This document shows positions 44,043 through 53,845 of a stretch of DNA of 64,000 bases, piece by piece (position 1 is the stretch's first letter; every line of letters begins with the position of its first letter). A program made the position numbers and the translations under genes. The DNA comes from Sphaerulina vaccinii. Lineage: Eukaryota > Ascomycota > Dothideomycetes > Mycosphaerellales > Mycosphaerellaceae. The notes beneath the pieces were generated by a model, which saw only the letters and a list, made by a program, of their open reading frames with translations, had not been told where the DNA came from and did not search any database. The stretch lies in NCBI GenBank assembly GCA_022570795.1, contig JAKUDP010000025.1, positions 201,001 through 265,000 on the forward strand, written 5' to 3'.

Positions 44043-44376
44043 AGGTTGGGGTTGTATTGATTGATGAAGAAGTGCTGGTGTTCAGCAAATATGATAGTTC
44101 AAAATTTGGTGGGGCACGAAGTGAAGAATTTTGCAGGCTTGGCGTGCACGGACAATCTTTCCGAAAGCGACCCGAGCACCACAACATACACGTTCGAACA
44201 TACATGTATGGAAAGGCAGAAGACTAAACGATGTCAACAGCAAGACAGAGAGGAAGAAGACCGAGGCGACACTGATATTGCTAGGGTAGTAGCACACCTT
44301 ACCCAATCCGGTCAAGCGTCTGACAAAGTTGCACTCAACTTGCATACTCTATGAGAGCGACACGCTATACCATTCC

Positions 44377-44422
44377 CTACTATCCGGCGGAATAGTCAAT
44401 TCACATTTCCACAAGATCCACA
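44377..44422. repeat. dispersed intergenic repeat, copy 1
   Basis: CTACTATCCGGCGGAATAGT followed by TTCACATTTCCAC and AGATCCACA, matching copy 2 at 47197-47251, which has a 9-10 base insertion. Confidence 0.6.
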
Positions 44423-44908
44423 TGCTCTACCTGATGTTCCATGCATGGGAGTTCCATGACTTTCTCGATCCGAGCTGTTCACGACACGTCTCCCGTCACG
44501 TCTCACGCTAACTCCTTCATCAACGACTTCACTTCTTCACGATTCACTGATCTGTGTTGCTACGCACCTTTGTCGCCGCTCACGACCAGACGACAGCGGC
44601 TTTTGCCGTGATCACGTCACTCCGCGTCGCCTGCAGGCATGCGGACACGCTCGACAAGTGGAAGTCGTTTGCTGCAACGCGTGAAGAACAATAACATTCC
44701 ACCAAGTCGACTTCCATAGAACTCGCCACAAGTTAAGAAACCTCAAAGGACTGACGGCTGTGTTGTTTGTGCTTGCTACTGTCTTCGCAAGGTTTCTACC
44801 TCTGACTCATTCGTCCTCACTTTTTCCTGTGTGGGCTACTTTATCTTCGACTGACATCCCCCTTCTCCGATTTCAGCAGGCCACCAGGCCACGCAGGAGC
44901 ATCACCAA

Positions 44909-46803
44909 ATGGACGCAACTCCGCCCCACCAAGGCCGAGAAGGTCCAGAAGGCAGCCCACCAGACCCAGGAACGATGTTGAGTCCCAGCAAAGGCAGAGT
45001 CCGCGCCAGCACCTTGACCATCGTGGCCATGGCACCTCTTCAGAACCACCGCGATTACAACACGGCCCATATTCAGCAAGGTATCGAGTACACGATCAAG
45101 CGTACAAATGCATCACGAAAACCAAGCCCGAGAACTCATGTGGCGCTCGCAACTTACTACGCTGCTTGCAATGAAGCGATCGTGCTTGGTGTGACGGAGG
45201 AGAGACAACAAGAGATCCAGAAGTACGAGCAGGACATGCAGCAGCATGACTGGGTGATCAAGATTCTCCCAGCAGTTCACCACAAGATGATGGAGGATCT
45301 GGTGCGTCTTCGCCGGCACCAGATCTTGGCCATCATTGGTGATTGGATGAATCTGCGTACCGCAAAGGTGCGGATCGCAGCCAAAGCTACGGACGACAAA
45401 GCCCACTTCAAGACTCTCGACGATGCGCAGAACTGGAGCGCCATCTCCAGGGACATGACAAATGAACAGGCTATGTACAATGCCGGCAATTACAACGATG
45501 CTCCTACGTACACTGCAATCGTGGCGGCATGCATTGCTGGACGATTAAATCTCGACAGAACGATGAAATGCATTCAGGTGTATGCCGAGCGAAACGAGTT
45601 GTTCCACAGCGGAGTGAAGGAGTATGTCAAACTGGCTGAATTTTCCAAGGTGGCAGAGATACTCTCCGATGCGCTCAAGGACATCGACTCAGTCGTTCTT
45701 CCCGAGGACGCTGAGATCAAGCAATTTCTCATTCAACACCTTGAAGAGATCCGCGACACCTGGTTCGACTACGAATATCCGCGTCGTCTCGATCGACCTT
45801 CCGGCTGGGGAACCAAGGATGCACTCCTAGATCTATCGAAGCGACTCCAAATTGGCCAGCAAGATGTATCCAAAGTGGTTTCGGAAGAATCTGTCCCTGA
45901 GCCAGAAACTACTACAAGCGCTTCTATCCCAGTCGTCCCAGAACAAACAAGCGCTTCTATCCCAGAACAAGAAGCAAAGCGCAAGTCGTTCCTGTCCGGG
46001 GGCCAGGCGACCCCATCTTTGACTGACTTGACGCTTCCTGGTCTTGAGCAAATGCCGCCTGGACGCAAGACTAAGCTCGGACTCAAGCGTGGACCCAGCG
46101 ATACTTTCAGTGCGAACGATCGTTTGAAGGTCTGGGCTCGTGCTGTTGTTGGCATAGAGGCTTCAGTGAAGAACCAGAAGGCAGCGGAGGTTGCTGATGA
46201 GCAGTTGTTCGACGGAGAAGAGATGATTCGGCGCCTACGCAATGCATCGAGGATGGCCAATGAGGTAAGTTGATGTCTTCCTGAGTTCGTGCAGATTGCG
46301 GCGATGAGCTCAGCTCTCCACTCGTGCACATACCAAGGTGCCCTGGGCCAAGACAGGCCAGTGTGCCAAAGGAGGTTGCCAAATCAGAGATACATTCAGC
46401 GTGTGCTAACCTTCCACAGAAACTCGACACAGAGGCCCGCGCCACTGGAGAGCTCCTCGACGACCTTCGTACTAACTTCCCGGATCCACCTCCTGTTGAT
46501 GAGCTTGCGAAAGCAGTGGATGATGCGAAGATCGAAGTGGCTGAGAAGGCAAAGCAAGCCGAGCAGGATGTCAAGAACGAGGAGCAGAAGTTGTAAGTGA
46601 CCATCCTCATCATATCGTCTCACTTTCTTCAAGCTTCGGCAACGAAGTCATGGATGGAGCCCCTTTCGCACCAACAGAGATACTTGCTTACCTTTCATTT
46701 TTGAGCCGCCGAGAAGGCAGCCAAGAAGAAGGATGTGTTTGACGAGATGGATGATGATGAGGACGATCCAATGCGTTTCGGCTTCGGCTTCGGCGGCTCT
46801 TGA
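44909..46803 (+). CDS. helical protein of unknown function with acidic FG tail
   Basis: Exons 44909-46264 (phase 0) and 46420-46592 are clear. The last exon, near 46704-46803, encodes AAEKAAKKKDVFDEM, then DDDEDDPMRFGFGFGGS. The whole is about 542 residues: a mostly helical domain (about 45-300), a Ser/Pro linker with a TSASIP repeat, and a C-terminal coiled coil (DDAKIEVAEKAKQAEQDVKN). The start could also be Met41 (45029). The join to the last exon needs a TG acceptor at 46702-46703; using the AG at 46704-46705 shifts frame and ends after 12 residues. No family recognised, no signal or membrane segment. Both introns (155 and about 111 nt) are unusually long and resemble introner-like elements. 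Confidence 0.7.
46265..46419 (+). repeat. candidate introner-like element, diverged
   Basis: A 155-nt phase 0 intron. Near its 3' end CAGAGATAC (46385-46393) is followed by GTGCTAACCTTCCACAG, resembling the 3' module of the other long introns. Similarity outside this module is weak. Confidence 0.4.
46593..46705 (+). repeat. candidate introner-like element with odd 3' splice site
   Basis: An intron of 111-113 nt with a GTAAGT donor. CAGAGATACTTGCTTACCTT at 46675-46694 is identical over 20 nt to 42471-42490. The 3' end reads TTTTTGAG; the protein frame is kept only if the intron ends at TG (46703) instead of AG (46705). Confidence 0.6.
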
Positions 46804-47453
46804 TGCGTGTTGTTTTCTGACGATCAGCCGCCAACCGAGCCACCAACATCGCAGACAGCCCGCGGGCTTTGTCAGATAGCGGTGATAGAGATGATAGAGA
46901 TTATGAAGATGGGTACCTCAAGGGGTGCGACTTGTTGCCTTTATAGGCGACTACATGATAGCATGAACGAATGGAGTGTAAAGGAATCAAACGAACTGAA
47001 ACCATGTCTCTCTGCTCTTCGAACCTCTCAGCCGCATGGCATTGCCTCACTGCTTCCTAGCCGGCCTGTTGGCAATGGCGAGATTAGGCATAGTGGACTC
47101 TGTCCCAAGATCATATGTGCCGAAATAGCTCGACCAAAAGCTACAGTCACCGTGCAAGCGAACTATGTGGAGCTGATCCCCAGTTGTGGAAGTATACTAC
47201 TATCCAGCGGAATAGTGCCAGAAGGCAACTCACATTTCCACGAGATCCACACACATACAGTATTTCATGCAAGTTGCTCTCTTGCTCTTACTCCCAATAT
47301 GCCAAAATTATCTTGACTTCTTTCTGCTCTAGACAAAGATACTGTATGCCCCTTCCTAGAGTCATCATGACAACGTCTCGACCAACTTATCGGCAAAATG
47401 GCAGTACTTCGAAGGACATATTGCGAATACTACAATCCTTCTAAAGTGCAAGC
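46804..47453. other. intergenic with dispersed repeat copy
   Basis: 650 bp, no gene recognised. A plus-strand frame at 46807-47316 is open but not protein-like. It contains copy 2 of the repeat. Confidence 0.45.
47197..47251. repeat. dispersed intergenic repeat, copy 2
   Basis: CTACTATCCAGCGGAATAGT, an insertion containing GCCAGAAGGC, then AACTCACATTTCCAC and AGATCCACA. A shorter related piece (GAAGGCAACTCACATTTCC) recurs near 48168-48186. Confidence 0.6.
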
Positions 47454-47942
47454 TCACTGAGAACCGCAATCCGCCGTCACCTCCACCTCCACCAACATTT
47501 CCGGAAACGCCAACCCAGCAACCTGCACAGCCGTGAATTTCGGCGTATGCCCCGGACACCACTTCGCCACATTCCTCGCCAGATCTCCCGCACAAGCCGG
47601 ATCCAAATAATAGACACGGACCTTATAGACTTGACTCCAGCCTGCACCTCCAGCATGCTTGAGGGCCAGTTCGACGTTCTCGAAAGCCTGATCGATATGA
47701 GCTGACATTGTGGGAGGCCATGCGGCGGGGTCGCCGGTGAATTGACCTCCCTGCCCGGCGATTGAGGGATACCATCCCACCTATATCTCATCATTAGGAT
47801 CCACGTATGATGGTGGATGTGTTTACTTACCTTGGCCCGAGATCTCGATTGTGTTGTTTCTACGGACTGCTTGGCTTGTGTGGTGTACTTTGAGGATTTC
47901 CTCGCCAAAGCCAGGGTAGGAGAAGTAAGTGAGATGAGACAT
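47454..47942 (-). CDS. Rid (YjgF/RidA/UK114) family protein
   Basis: Two exons (47942-47831, 47746-47454) give 134 residues, the normal Rid length. The start MSHLTYFSYPGFGE and IEISGQG match the family opening. HIDQAFENVELALKHAGG, YKVRVYYLD and FPEMLVEVEVTA follow. The 84-nt intron uses an acceptor at 47748-47747; a nearer TAG (47782-47781) breaks the frame, while the chosen site gives exactly the family spacing between SGQG and IDQAF. Archetypal RidA deaminates reactive enamines using an Arg before the LVEVEV strand; here that stretch is KFTAVQVAGLAFPEM without Arg, so it is probably a non-deaminating subfamily member. Confidence 0.88.
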
Positions 47943-48288
47943 TGTGTGGTGGTTGGAAGATTGTAGTTCGATAACCGCTAGATACAGTTTGACAGTCGAA
48001 GTCCTGGTCTTTAGTGATGAAGGCTTACCATCTTAAATACTCGTCAACGATCTGAACGAGGCAGTATCATGATGCTGTTGCTGTTAGACGTGTTTTATAA
48101 GCATTAGTAAGGCTTTCCTTTTTGAGCTTAGCGAAGTCATCCTTCGAGCCTGACGGTGAAGGGCTCGAAGGCAACTCACATTTCCTCATCATAGAATGGT
48201 ATGGTCTCGGCTCTAACGAAGACTATGGACGATACGCGGCTTGCGAAGGCGAGAAATAAGTAGTAAATGCAGCACTATAGCTACGGTA
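47943..48288. other. intergenic
   Basis: 346 bp. Contains a short match (near 48168-48186) to the dispersed repeat and otherwise nothing recognised. Confidence 0.45.
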
Positions 48289-49635
48289 TCATCCAAAGAT
48301 TGACATCTTGCCCTTTCCTGCAGTCTTAGTCCTCAAATACCTAGTAGCTTGCTGGAGATAATCGCCCGTCTTATGGAGACACTGTCGATTCGCCTTCGCA
48401 TCATCCACAGCTTCACCAATACTGCCATCATACTGCCGGCCGGTATGACTGTCAGTAGCCGGCACTCGAAGCTCATTCAAAGTAGCTTGCTCTTCCTCCG
48501 GCAACGTAGCAGCGTATGCTAGGAAGTCATCAACCGCTTCTCTACTCTTCGCCGCATCGTCGCTCTGATCTTCTAGCATGACCTTCGCCATGCGATCCAA
48601 AGCTTCGATAGTCGTGGTTCGCACTCCATTGCTTAGCTGGCTTTGCTTCAATTGAAGTGCTGCGAGGCACTTGCCCTCAGGATGTTGTACGATGGCCTTA
48701 ACATCTTCAGCTGTGAACATTTGGCTGGAAAGTGGGTTCCGCATGACACCTTTGTTAACCTGGAGCGCTTGCGCTAGCTCTGACATGTCCCAAGCATACC
48801 CGTCCTCACTCGACCAAAAGTTACTTCGAGGTATAGAGCCTATTGGGTCACCAAGCATTGTCAACCCGTCTTCGTTCTGGTATTTCTTTCCCAGGACCTC
48901 GTGCTCGACATGCATGAATGCTGTCTCACAGATGTGAGCTAGCGGGCCTGGTAGAGCAACCTTGATAGCCTGGGCACGCTTGAGCACAGCATCTCGTACT
49001 TTGTCGCCATGGTATCCATCTTGTGATCTCCAGTAGCGAGCGTTGGCTTCCAAATCGACATACGCAATCTCTATCTGCGCAGGAGACGACTCGGTATCTT
49101 TGATTTTGGCAGCAATCGCGCGAGCAGTATCAGGCTTTTTGATCTTTAGTACTGCAGCAGATCGCCCTTCAGCCAGAGCCTTGATATCAGCGATGTGCCC
49201 ACTGAGGTCTATGCCAGGACAGAGCTCTTGATATATCTGCAAGTCTTGTGCTAGAGCTTCTGCATCGTGCATGAGAGTCTTGTATCCATTCTCGAGCTTC
49301 AGGAAGTCGCCTGGCTTGGCGTAGGGTGATGCACTGCGAGGCTTGCTCATGATGGCGGCGCGCGCCACTTTGGTCTCCTTTGGCTTCACAACGGGCCTTG
49401 TACGAGACGGTTCATCGTGGTCGTGCAGACATGCGATAGCCTCGGCGTCATCGGGCTGAATCTGGAGGATTTCCCTCCAAGTTTCGATTGCGGCTTCGAA
49501 CCAGTTGAAAGCCACATATTGCTCTGCAAGCAACTTCCTTGCATCGAGAGCATAGGGATTCCGCTCGATGGTTTCTAGCAGATCCGCGATGATGCCGTAC
49601 TCAGCGTGGCTGCTCGGCCCTGTCAATACGGTCAT
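48289..49635 (-). CDS. TPR-like/U-box-like protein of unknown function
   Basis: Intronless, 448 residues. Residues about 15-70 (ADLLETIERNPYALDARKLL, then FNWFEAAIETWREILQIQPD) read like a pair of tetratricopeptide helices. The middle is helical with SPAQIEIAYVDLEANARYW. Residues about 280-340 (WDMSELAQAL, then GVMRNPLSSQMFTAEDVKAI) resemble a diverged U-box-type segment. The C-terminal tail ends KTAGKGKMSIFG. No membrane or signal sequence. If the U-box reading is right the protein could act in ubiquitin transfer; confidence in that is low. It lies just downstream of the large ADP-ribosyltransferase gene, same strand, 307 bp apart. Confidence 0.65.
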   Translation of the reverse strand: MTVLTGPSSHAEYGIIADLLETIERNPYALDARKLLAEQYVAFNWFEAAIETWREILQIQPDDAEAIACLHDHDEPSRTRPVVKPKETKVARAAIMSKPRSASPYAKPGDFLKLENGYKTLMHDAEALAQDLQIYQELCPGIDLSGHIADIKALAEGRSAAVLKIKKPDTARAIAAKIKDTESSPAQIEIAYVDLEANARYWRSQDGYHGDKVRDAVLKRAQAIKVALPGPLAHICETAFMHVEHEVLGKKYQNEDGLTMLGDPIGSIPRSNFWSSEDGYAWDMSELAQALQVNKGVMRNPLSSQMFTAEDVKAIVQHPEGKCLAALQLKQSQLSNGVRTTTIEALDRMAKVMLEDQSDDAAKSREAVDDFLAYAATLPEEEQATLNELRVPATDSHTGRQYDGSIGEAVDDAKANRQCLHKTGDYLQQATRYLRTKTAGKGKMSIFG

Positions 49636-49942
49636 GATGGAGTAGAAAGCCTGTGCGATAGTCGTCGAAGGTAGCTGTTGAGTTTCTTGTTGCGCTGTTG
49701 TGCATCACAGTCGATGGCATGGAAGATGGTCGATTGCAAAGTGTTGCCAGTGATCTACTGTAAACAGGAGGCTTTGTGCACAGCACATTGGTAATCCTCG
49801 TGGGCCGTGCAAGGCGCAAGCATCCTACGTTGAAAGCTGGCGAGTGAGCAAAGGCTTGTGAGGCCGCCAACGTTGGCAAGACCTGTGCACAGCCTTACCG
49901 TAACCAGAGCCTGCCGGATACTTTGGACAATAGAGTTCAACA
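49636..49942. other. intergenic
   Basis: 307 bp between two minus-strand genes; nothing recognised beyond untranslated regions. Confidence 0.4.
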
Positions 49943-52900
49943 TCATCCACTTCTCTTCAAGCCGCTTCGCAGAGAGTTGAAGTTACTCAGCATTGCGGGC
50001 GCAACGTGATTGGCGATCGGCGCAACATAGCCCGGTGGTACCAAGAAGATATACCTAAGCAACACCTTGGTGGGGTCTGTTACCACGTGGATGCCGTTGC
50101 CTTTGCTCGCATCGTCGCCCGCATACTCTACGCCGAGCAGCAGCTGCTTACTCAGATGTTTCGAGAACTTGTCCAGGACCGGCGCATTTGTCAGATGATG
50201 AGCTTTGGCATATCCCATCGACATAGATGGTTGCTCTGCAAGGTATATGCCAGAACCATGCACGGCAGCGTGGGACATTAGAGGCGTGTGCGACAGAACT
50301 TTCAGACCATTCGCGAGAATGGCGGGAAGGCGATCTATCGAGGTGCCATGGAACAGGACTTTTCGTTCGGTGATGTGATCATGCTCAGCGAATGCAGTCG
50401 TGATCGCGACCGGATTGTCGACAACAACATATTGCAGGACGCGAGGCAAGTTTGGTATCTTCCAAGATCCTTGGGCCTCCATGATATAGCCCCCCAGCAT
50501 TGTACACGTGTAACCCACCAGTGTGAGCGCTCTTGGGAATGCGGGATTCTCAATACAGTTGCTGCTGCCATTCACGAGGTGTGGCACTTTGCCCATCAGC
50601 TCAAGAAGCTTCTTGGGATCATTGAGTTGCTTGGGACAATTTGGTAGCAGCCCCCGTTTACTGCTAGAGGCCATAGACGATGCTGCTGCCGCAACACTCG
50701 CCCCCAGGAGTCCTATTACATCCGCTTCCAGAGGCCATTCGATGGCGGCCAGACTCTGCTTAGCGCGGCATGCAGCCTGATCGCAGATGGTAGGACGATA
50801 GAAGCGTGCATGCAAGTCCGAGTCACAGTGGTAACACTTAGAGCCAATGTTGGCTACCAATGACTCTGCGGTCGTGTATATGTCGTACATCGATGCAGCA
50901 GGATCGCTCAAAGGCCAAAGCAGCTTCCATAGGCGAAGACTGATGGCTTTTGCAAGCAAGTTGGTTGCGTCGCCACACAATGGTTCCCTGTACTCAGGGC
51001 TGATTAGCTTACAAGAGCGGTGCTCGATGGCTTGGCCGTCACAGCCTGCATTGCGAACGTGCACGCAGAATGCTGTCCATACATGATTGGAGTTCATTTT
51101 GAGGTGAACGATCAATGTCTGGTCCTGCATGTTCAGTGTAGTCCTTTGCAACTTGTTGAGATGTGCGGTAGGAACATGCAGTTCGGCGGTGGAGCCATCA
51201 ATCTGCTCGACCTGGTCCATTAGGTCCTCCGGAAAGCTATCAATCTCATCTTCAATAGGCGTGATTGTGACTTCAATGCTCAGGCGAGACATGAGGGCTT
51301 TGGCCCTGTCCCTGTCCGTGCGCCGGACCTTCAGATGCAGATCTTCCAATGCGCGAGCCTCGCATTTCAGCTCGTTGATCAGAGACAGGAAATGGTCATG
51401 GGCGTTCCGAAAGTCTGACGAAGGGGGAAAGTGCAGAGCTTCACCTAGGCATCGCAACGCCTTGACAGTAAGTCGGTCAATACCTGGTCTGCGAAGAATG
51501 ATCTCCAGCTGTATTGCGGCAACGTATAGGGATTTGGCATCGGCCAGCATGACCAGTGTCTGGCACAACGAGAAGTCCGCATCGGACGCAATCGCGACTT
51601 GCTCAACGGCCTGAGAGACGGGAACTGCATACTTTATACAGTCGGTGACCCCAATTGCGATGCGATACAATACATAAACTCGGTCTCGTTGCTCCGTGTT
51701 ATGTATGGTCCACAGCAAAGTTTCTATTGCGCTCGCCATAGGCTCCTCGAAACAGGTGTAAATACAGCGCAGTGCTGGAGTATTGTTCGGAACACTCTTC
51801 AATGCGTCAAGAGTGCTCCCGAAGGGGACAAGACGGCGTAACCAGGTTACAGATTCCACCGGGTTAAACGCGTCTCTGTGTAGGATCTCAAGGTCACTGA
51901 CCCAGCGCCAATATTCGTCAAATGTGCAGTCCATCCAAGCATCTCTGTGATCGAGAGCAATGCCGTGGAGTCCGAGCACATATCGAACCAGGGCCCGCCA
52001 TGGCGCCGTTGGGGTCAGGTCATGATGAGCAGCTTTGGCGCACGATTGAACAAAATGGCGGCATGTAGTGAAATCGACCTCGGGGAGATTTTGAACACGA
52101 ATTGCACTCGTCAATTTCACAACATCTGTATCGGTCATGTTGTGCAATCTGCTAATGCAGCCTTGGCGATACCGAACGGGCAAATTCGCCAACGCAAGTG
52201 CAGTCTCTCGGTGGGACTGCTTGCCATCAATCTGCCACAGCTGGTGCATAGTCTTGATGATGGCTTCATTTTCGTCGTCGTCTTCCTCATTGCAATCTCG
52301 TTCGTGCAGAACAGCTTCAGCAATGTATGCCTTGACTGCCACCAACAGTTCTCCAGCTGTAGGTACCAGATCGTAGTAGAGACTAGACAGCGCACCGAGG
52401 CTTCGCATCGAAATGTCATCTGCTGTGTTGATAATGCCAGACAGCGAAAGCCATTTGTATTGACGGAGTGAGTTCCTCAAGTCGCATAATTTACGGGCGT
52501 CATCATACCACCGGACATCGCGCTCCAGATTGGCCTTGAACTTTGCGCGAGTTGCTTTCAGTCCTGAGGTCACAGTCTCCTGTATCTCCTCGAGCAGATA
52601 GTTTCGTAGCTGGCGCACTTCATCGTTGTCGAGCGCTTCCAGACCAGAAATGATGTCCGCACAGGTGCCATCCACATAAAGCGCCTTGGAAGCGACCCTC
52701 CTCAAGAAGGTGGGCGCACGCGACGACAATGTCGACTCTGCCATTCGCCATAAACGCAGACTGGTCCAGTCCAGGCCAGCAATCTCGTCGCAACAAAGTC
52801 GGCGGAAAAACGCTCTACTGGCATCTCCAGCAAGACAGACCAGGTCGAGGGTCTCGTCTAGCTCTAGCAAGAATGCAGATATTTCTGCTACATCTCCACC

Positions 52901-53845
52901 AGAGAACAATTGCCAGCCTGGGATAATACCATGCACATGGAACCAGTCTGCCAGCTTTCCGGTCGACAGCAATTGCTTCCTGAGACTGCTATAGACACCT
53001 GCATTCTCGAAGTCAGGGCCTAGCAGAGCCAAAAGAGGTCGGAGAAGTTCATCCGTTGACAAAGCTCTCCATGTCTCGTATGCAGCTTGATCGATGATCC
53101 AGCCAATCCATGACTTCCAGTTTGGCATGCACAGGTGCAGGAGATCTGCAAGTACTCCGGGAATGCCGTCGCTACACCGCGAGAAGATTTCTTGCAAAAG
53201 TCTTGTCGTATCTCCTGCCAAGTGCCATGCGTTCTTCTTCCTGCGTTGCTCAAGGGCAAATCCCGTCTTTCGTATCACGGTGTACAGCAGTGTTTGCGCT
53301 CTACCTCGAAGTCTGACGTCGCTAGGCATTTCAGCCGAACAGACTTCTTGCAGCACACGTTCCAGGCACGACATTGGTAAGTTGCCAGAGCGGGAGTCCC
53401 AGTCAACAGCAACGAGCGTGCGTGCCCAGCTGAGATCTTGTGCTGTGACGGCGTCGTTTGTGTCGTGATAGGCCGCAACGTATGCCTGGCAGTAGCTCAT
53501 AGCACTTCTGTTATTGCCAGCAAAGGAGCCCAGAACGCCTTGTATGCATGGTACAGACAGCGCATGAGCGCAGGCAGCGAAGGCCACAACTCTGTTGACG
53601 TGTGCATCTATCATCTGAGTAAGGATGAGATCCTGCTGAAGCGGAGTCATCCTCCGTTTTTTGATGAATGCGTCTGTGCATGATTGAAGTTGTGCCCATG
53701 GGAATCTGGGCACGTCGTCGGGAGTCCTTGAATTCGTTTCGGCGGGTAACAGGCCATTGGCAATCTCATCGATTTCTGCATGCCACTTGTTGATTCGTCG
53801 CCTAACAAGCAGCGAAGGCGCGAATCTTTCCCGTAGCTTGATCAT
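49943..53845 (-). CDS. 1300-residue protein with C-terminal PARP-type ADP-ribosyltransferase
   Basis: A single exon from ATG 53845. The last 140 residues form a PARP-like catalytic domain: VLFHGTS with H1166, HGSGIYLAEQ with Y1201, MGYAKAHH, and VVTDPTKVLLRYIFLVPPGY, where the position normally held by catalytic Glu is I1252. An H-Y-I triad is typical of mono-ADP-ribosyl transferases or inactive members rather than polymer-forming PARPs. Before it is a Cys-rich segment (KCYHCDSDLHARF, then ICDQAACR), similar to the CxxC region in PARP6/8-like and fungal PARP proteins. The first 900 or so residues are helical, without recognised domain, membrane segment or signal. NAD-dependent modification of an unknown target is inferred. 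No UBC domain follows, unlike many fungal PARP-UBC fusions. Confidence 0.82.
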   Translation of the reverse strand: MIKLRERFAPSLLVRRRINKWHAEIDEIANGLLPAETNSRTPDDVPRFPWAQLQSCTDAFIKKRRMTPLQQDLILTQMIDAHVNRVVAFAACAHALSVPCIQGVLGSFAGNNRSAMSYCQAYVAAYHDTNDAVTAQDLSWARTLVAVDWDSRSGNLPMSCLERVLQEVCSAEMPSDVRLRGRAQTLLYTVIRKTGFALEQRRKKNAWHLAGDTTRLLQEIFSRCSDGIPGVLADLLHLCMPNWKSWIGWIIDQAAYETWRALSTDELLRPLLALLGPDFENAGVYSSLRKQLLSTGKLADWFHVHGIIPGWQLFSGGDVAEISAFLLELDETLDLVCLAGDASRAFFRRLCCDEIAGLDWTSLRLWRMAESTLSSRAPTFLRRVASKALYVDGTCADIISGLEALDNDEVRQLRNYLLEEIQETVTSGLKATRAKFKANLERDVRWYDDARKLCDLRNSLRQYKWLSLSGIINTADDISMRSLGALSSLYYDLVPTAGELLVAVKAYIAEAVLHERDCNEEDDDENEAIIKTMHQLWQIDGKQSHRETALALANLPVRYRQGCISRLHNMTDTDVVKLTSAIRVQNLPEVDFTTCRHFVQSCAKAAHHDLTPTAPWRALVRYVLGLHGIALDHRDAWMDCTFDEYWRWVSDLEILHRDAFNPVESVTWLRRLVPFGSTLDALKSVPNNTPALRCIYTCFEEPMASAIETLLWTIHNTEQRDRVYVLYRIAIGVTDCIKYAVPVSQAVEQVAIASDADFSLCQTLVMLADAKSLYVAAIQLEIILRRPGIDRLTVKALRCLGEALHFPPSSDFRNAHDHFLSLINELKCEARALEDLHLKVRRTDRDRAKALMSRLSIEVTITPIEDEIDSFPEDLMDQVEQIDGSTAELHVPTAHLNKLQRTTLNMQDQTLIVHLKMNSNHVWTAFCVHVRNAGCDGQAIEHRSCKLISPEYREPLCGDATNLLAKAISLRLWKLLWPLSDPAASMYDIYTTAESLVANIGSKCYHCDSDLHARFYRPTICDQAACRAKQSLAAIEWPLEADVIGLLGASVAAAASSMASSSKRGLLPNCPKQLNDPKKLLELMGKVPHLVNGSSNCIENPAFPRALTLVGYTCTMLGGYIMEAQGSWKIPNLPRVLQYVVVDNPVAITTAFAEHDHITERKVLFHGTSIDRLPAILANGLKVLSHTPLMSHAAVHGSGIYLAEQPSMSMGYAKAHHLTNAPVLDKFSKHLSKQLLLGVEYAGDDASKGNGIHVVTDPTKVLLRYIFLVPPGYVAPIANHVAPAMLSNFNSLRSGLKRSG

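Larger units (their letters stand above)
43319..44908. other. 1.6 kb stretch with tRNA-like sequence and a dispersed repeat
   Basis: No protein-coding gene recognised. It contains a degenerate tRNA-Lys-like sequence (43895-44042) and a short block (44377-44422) that recurs at 47197-47251. The last 150 bp form the leader of the next gene. Confidence 0.45.

Noticed and set aside
47747..47782. Nearer TAG acceptor in the Rid gene, which first suggested a frameshift
   Set aside because: A slightly further AG at 47748-47747 restores both the frame and the family spacing, so no frameshift is needed.
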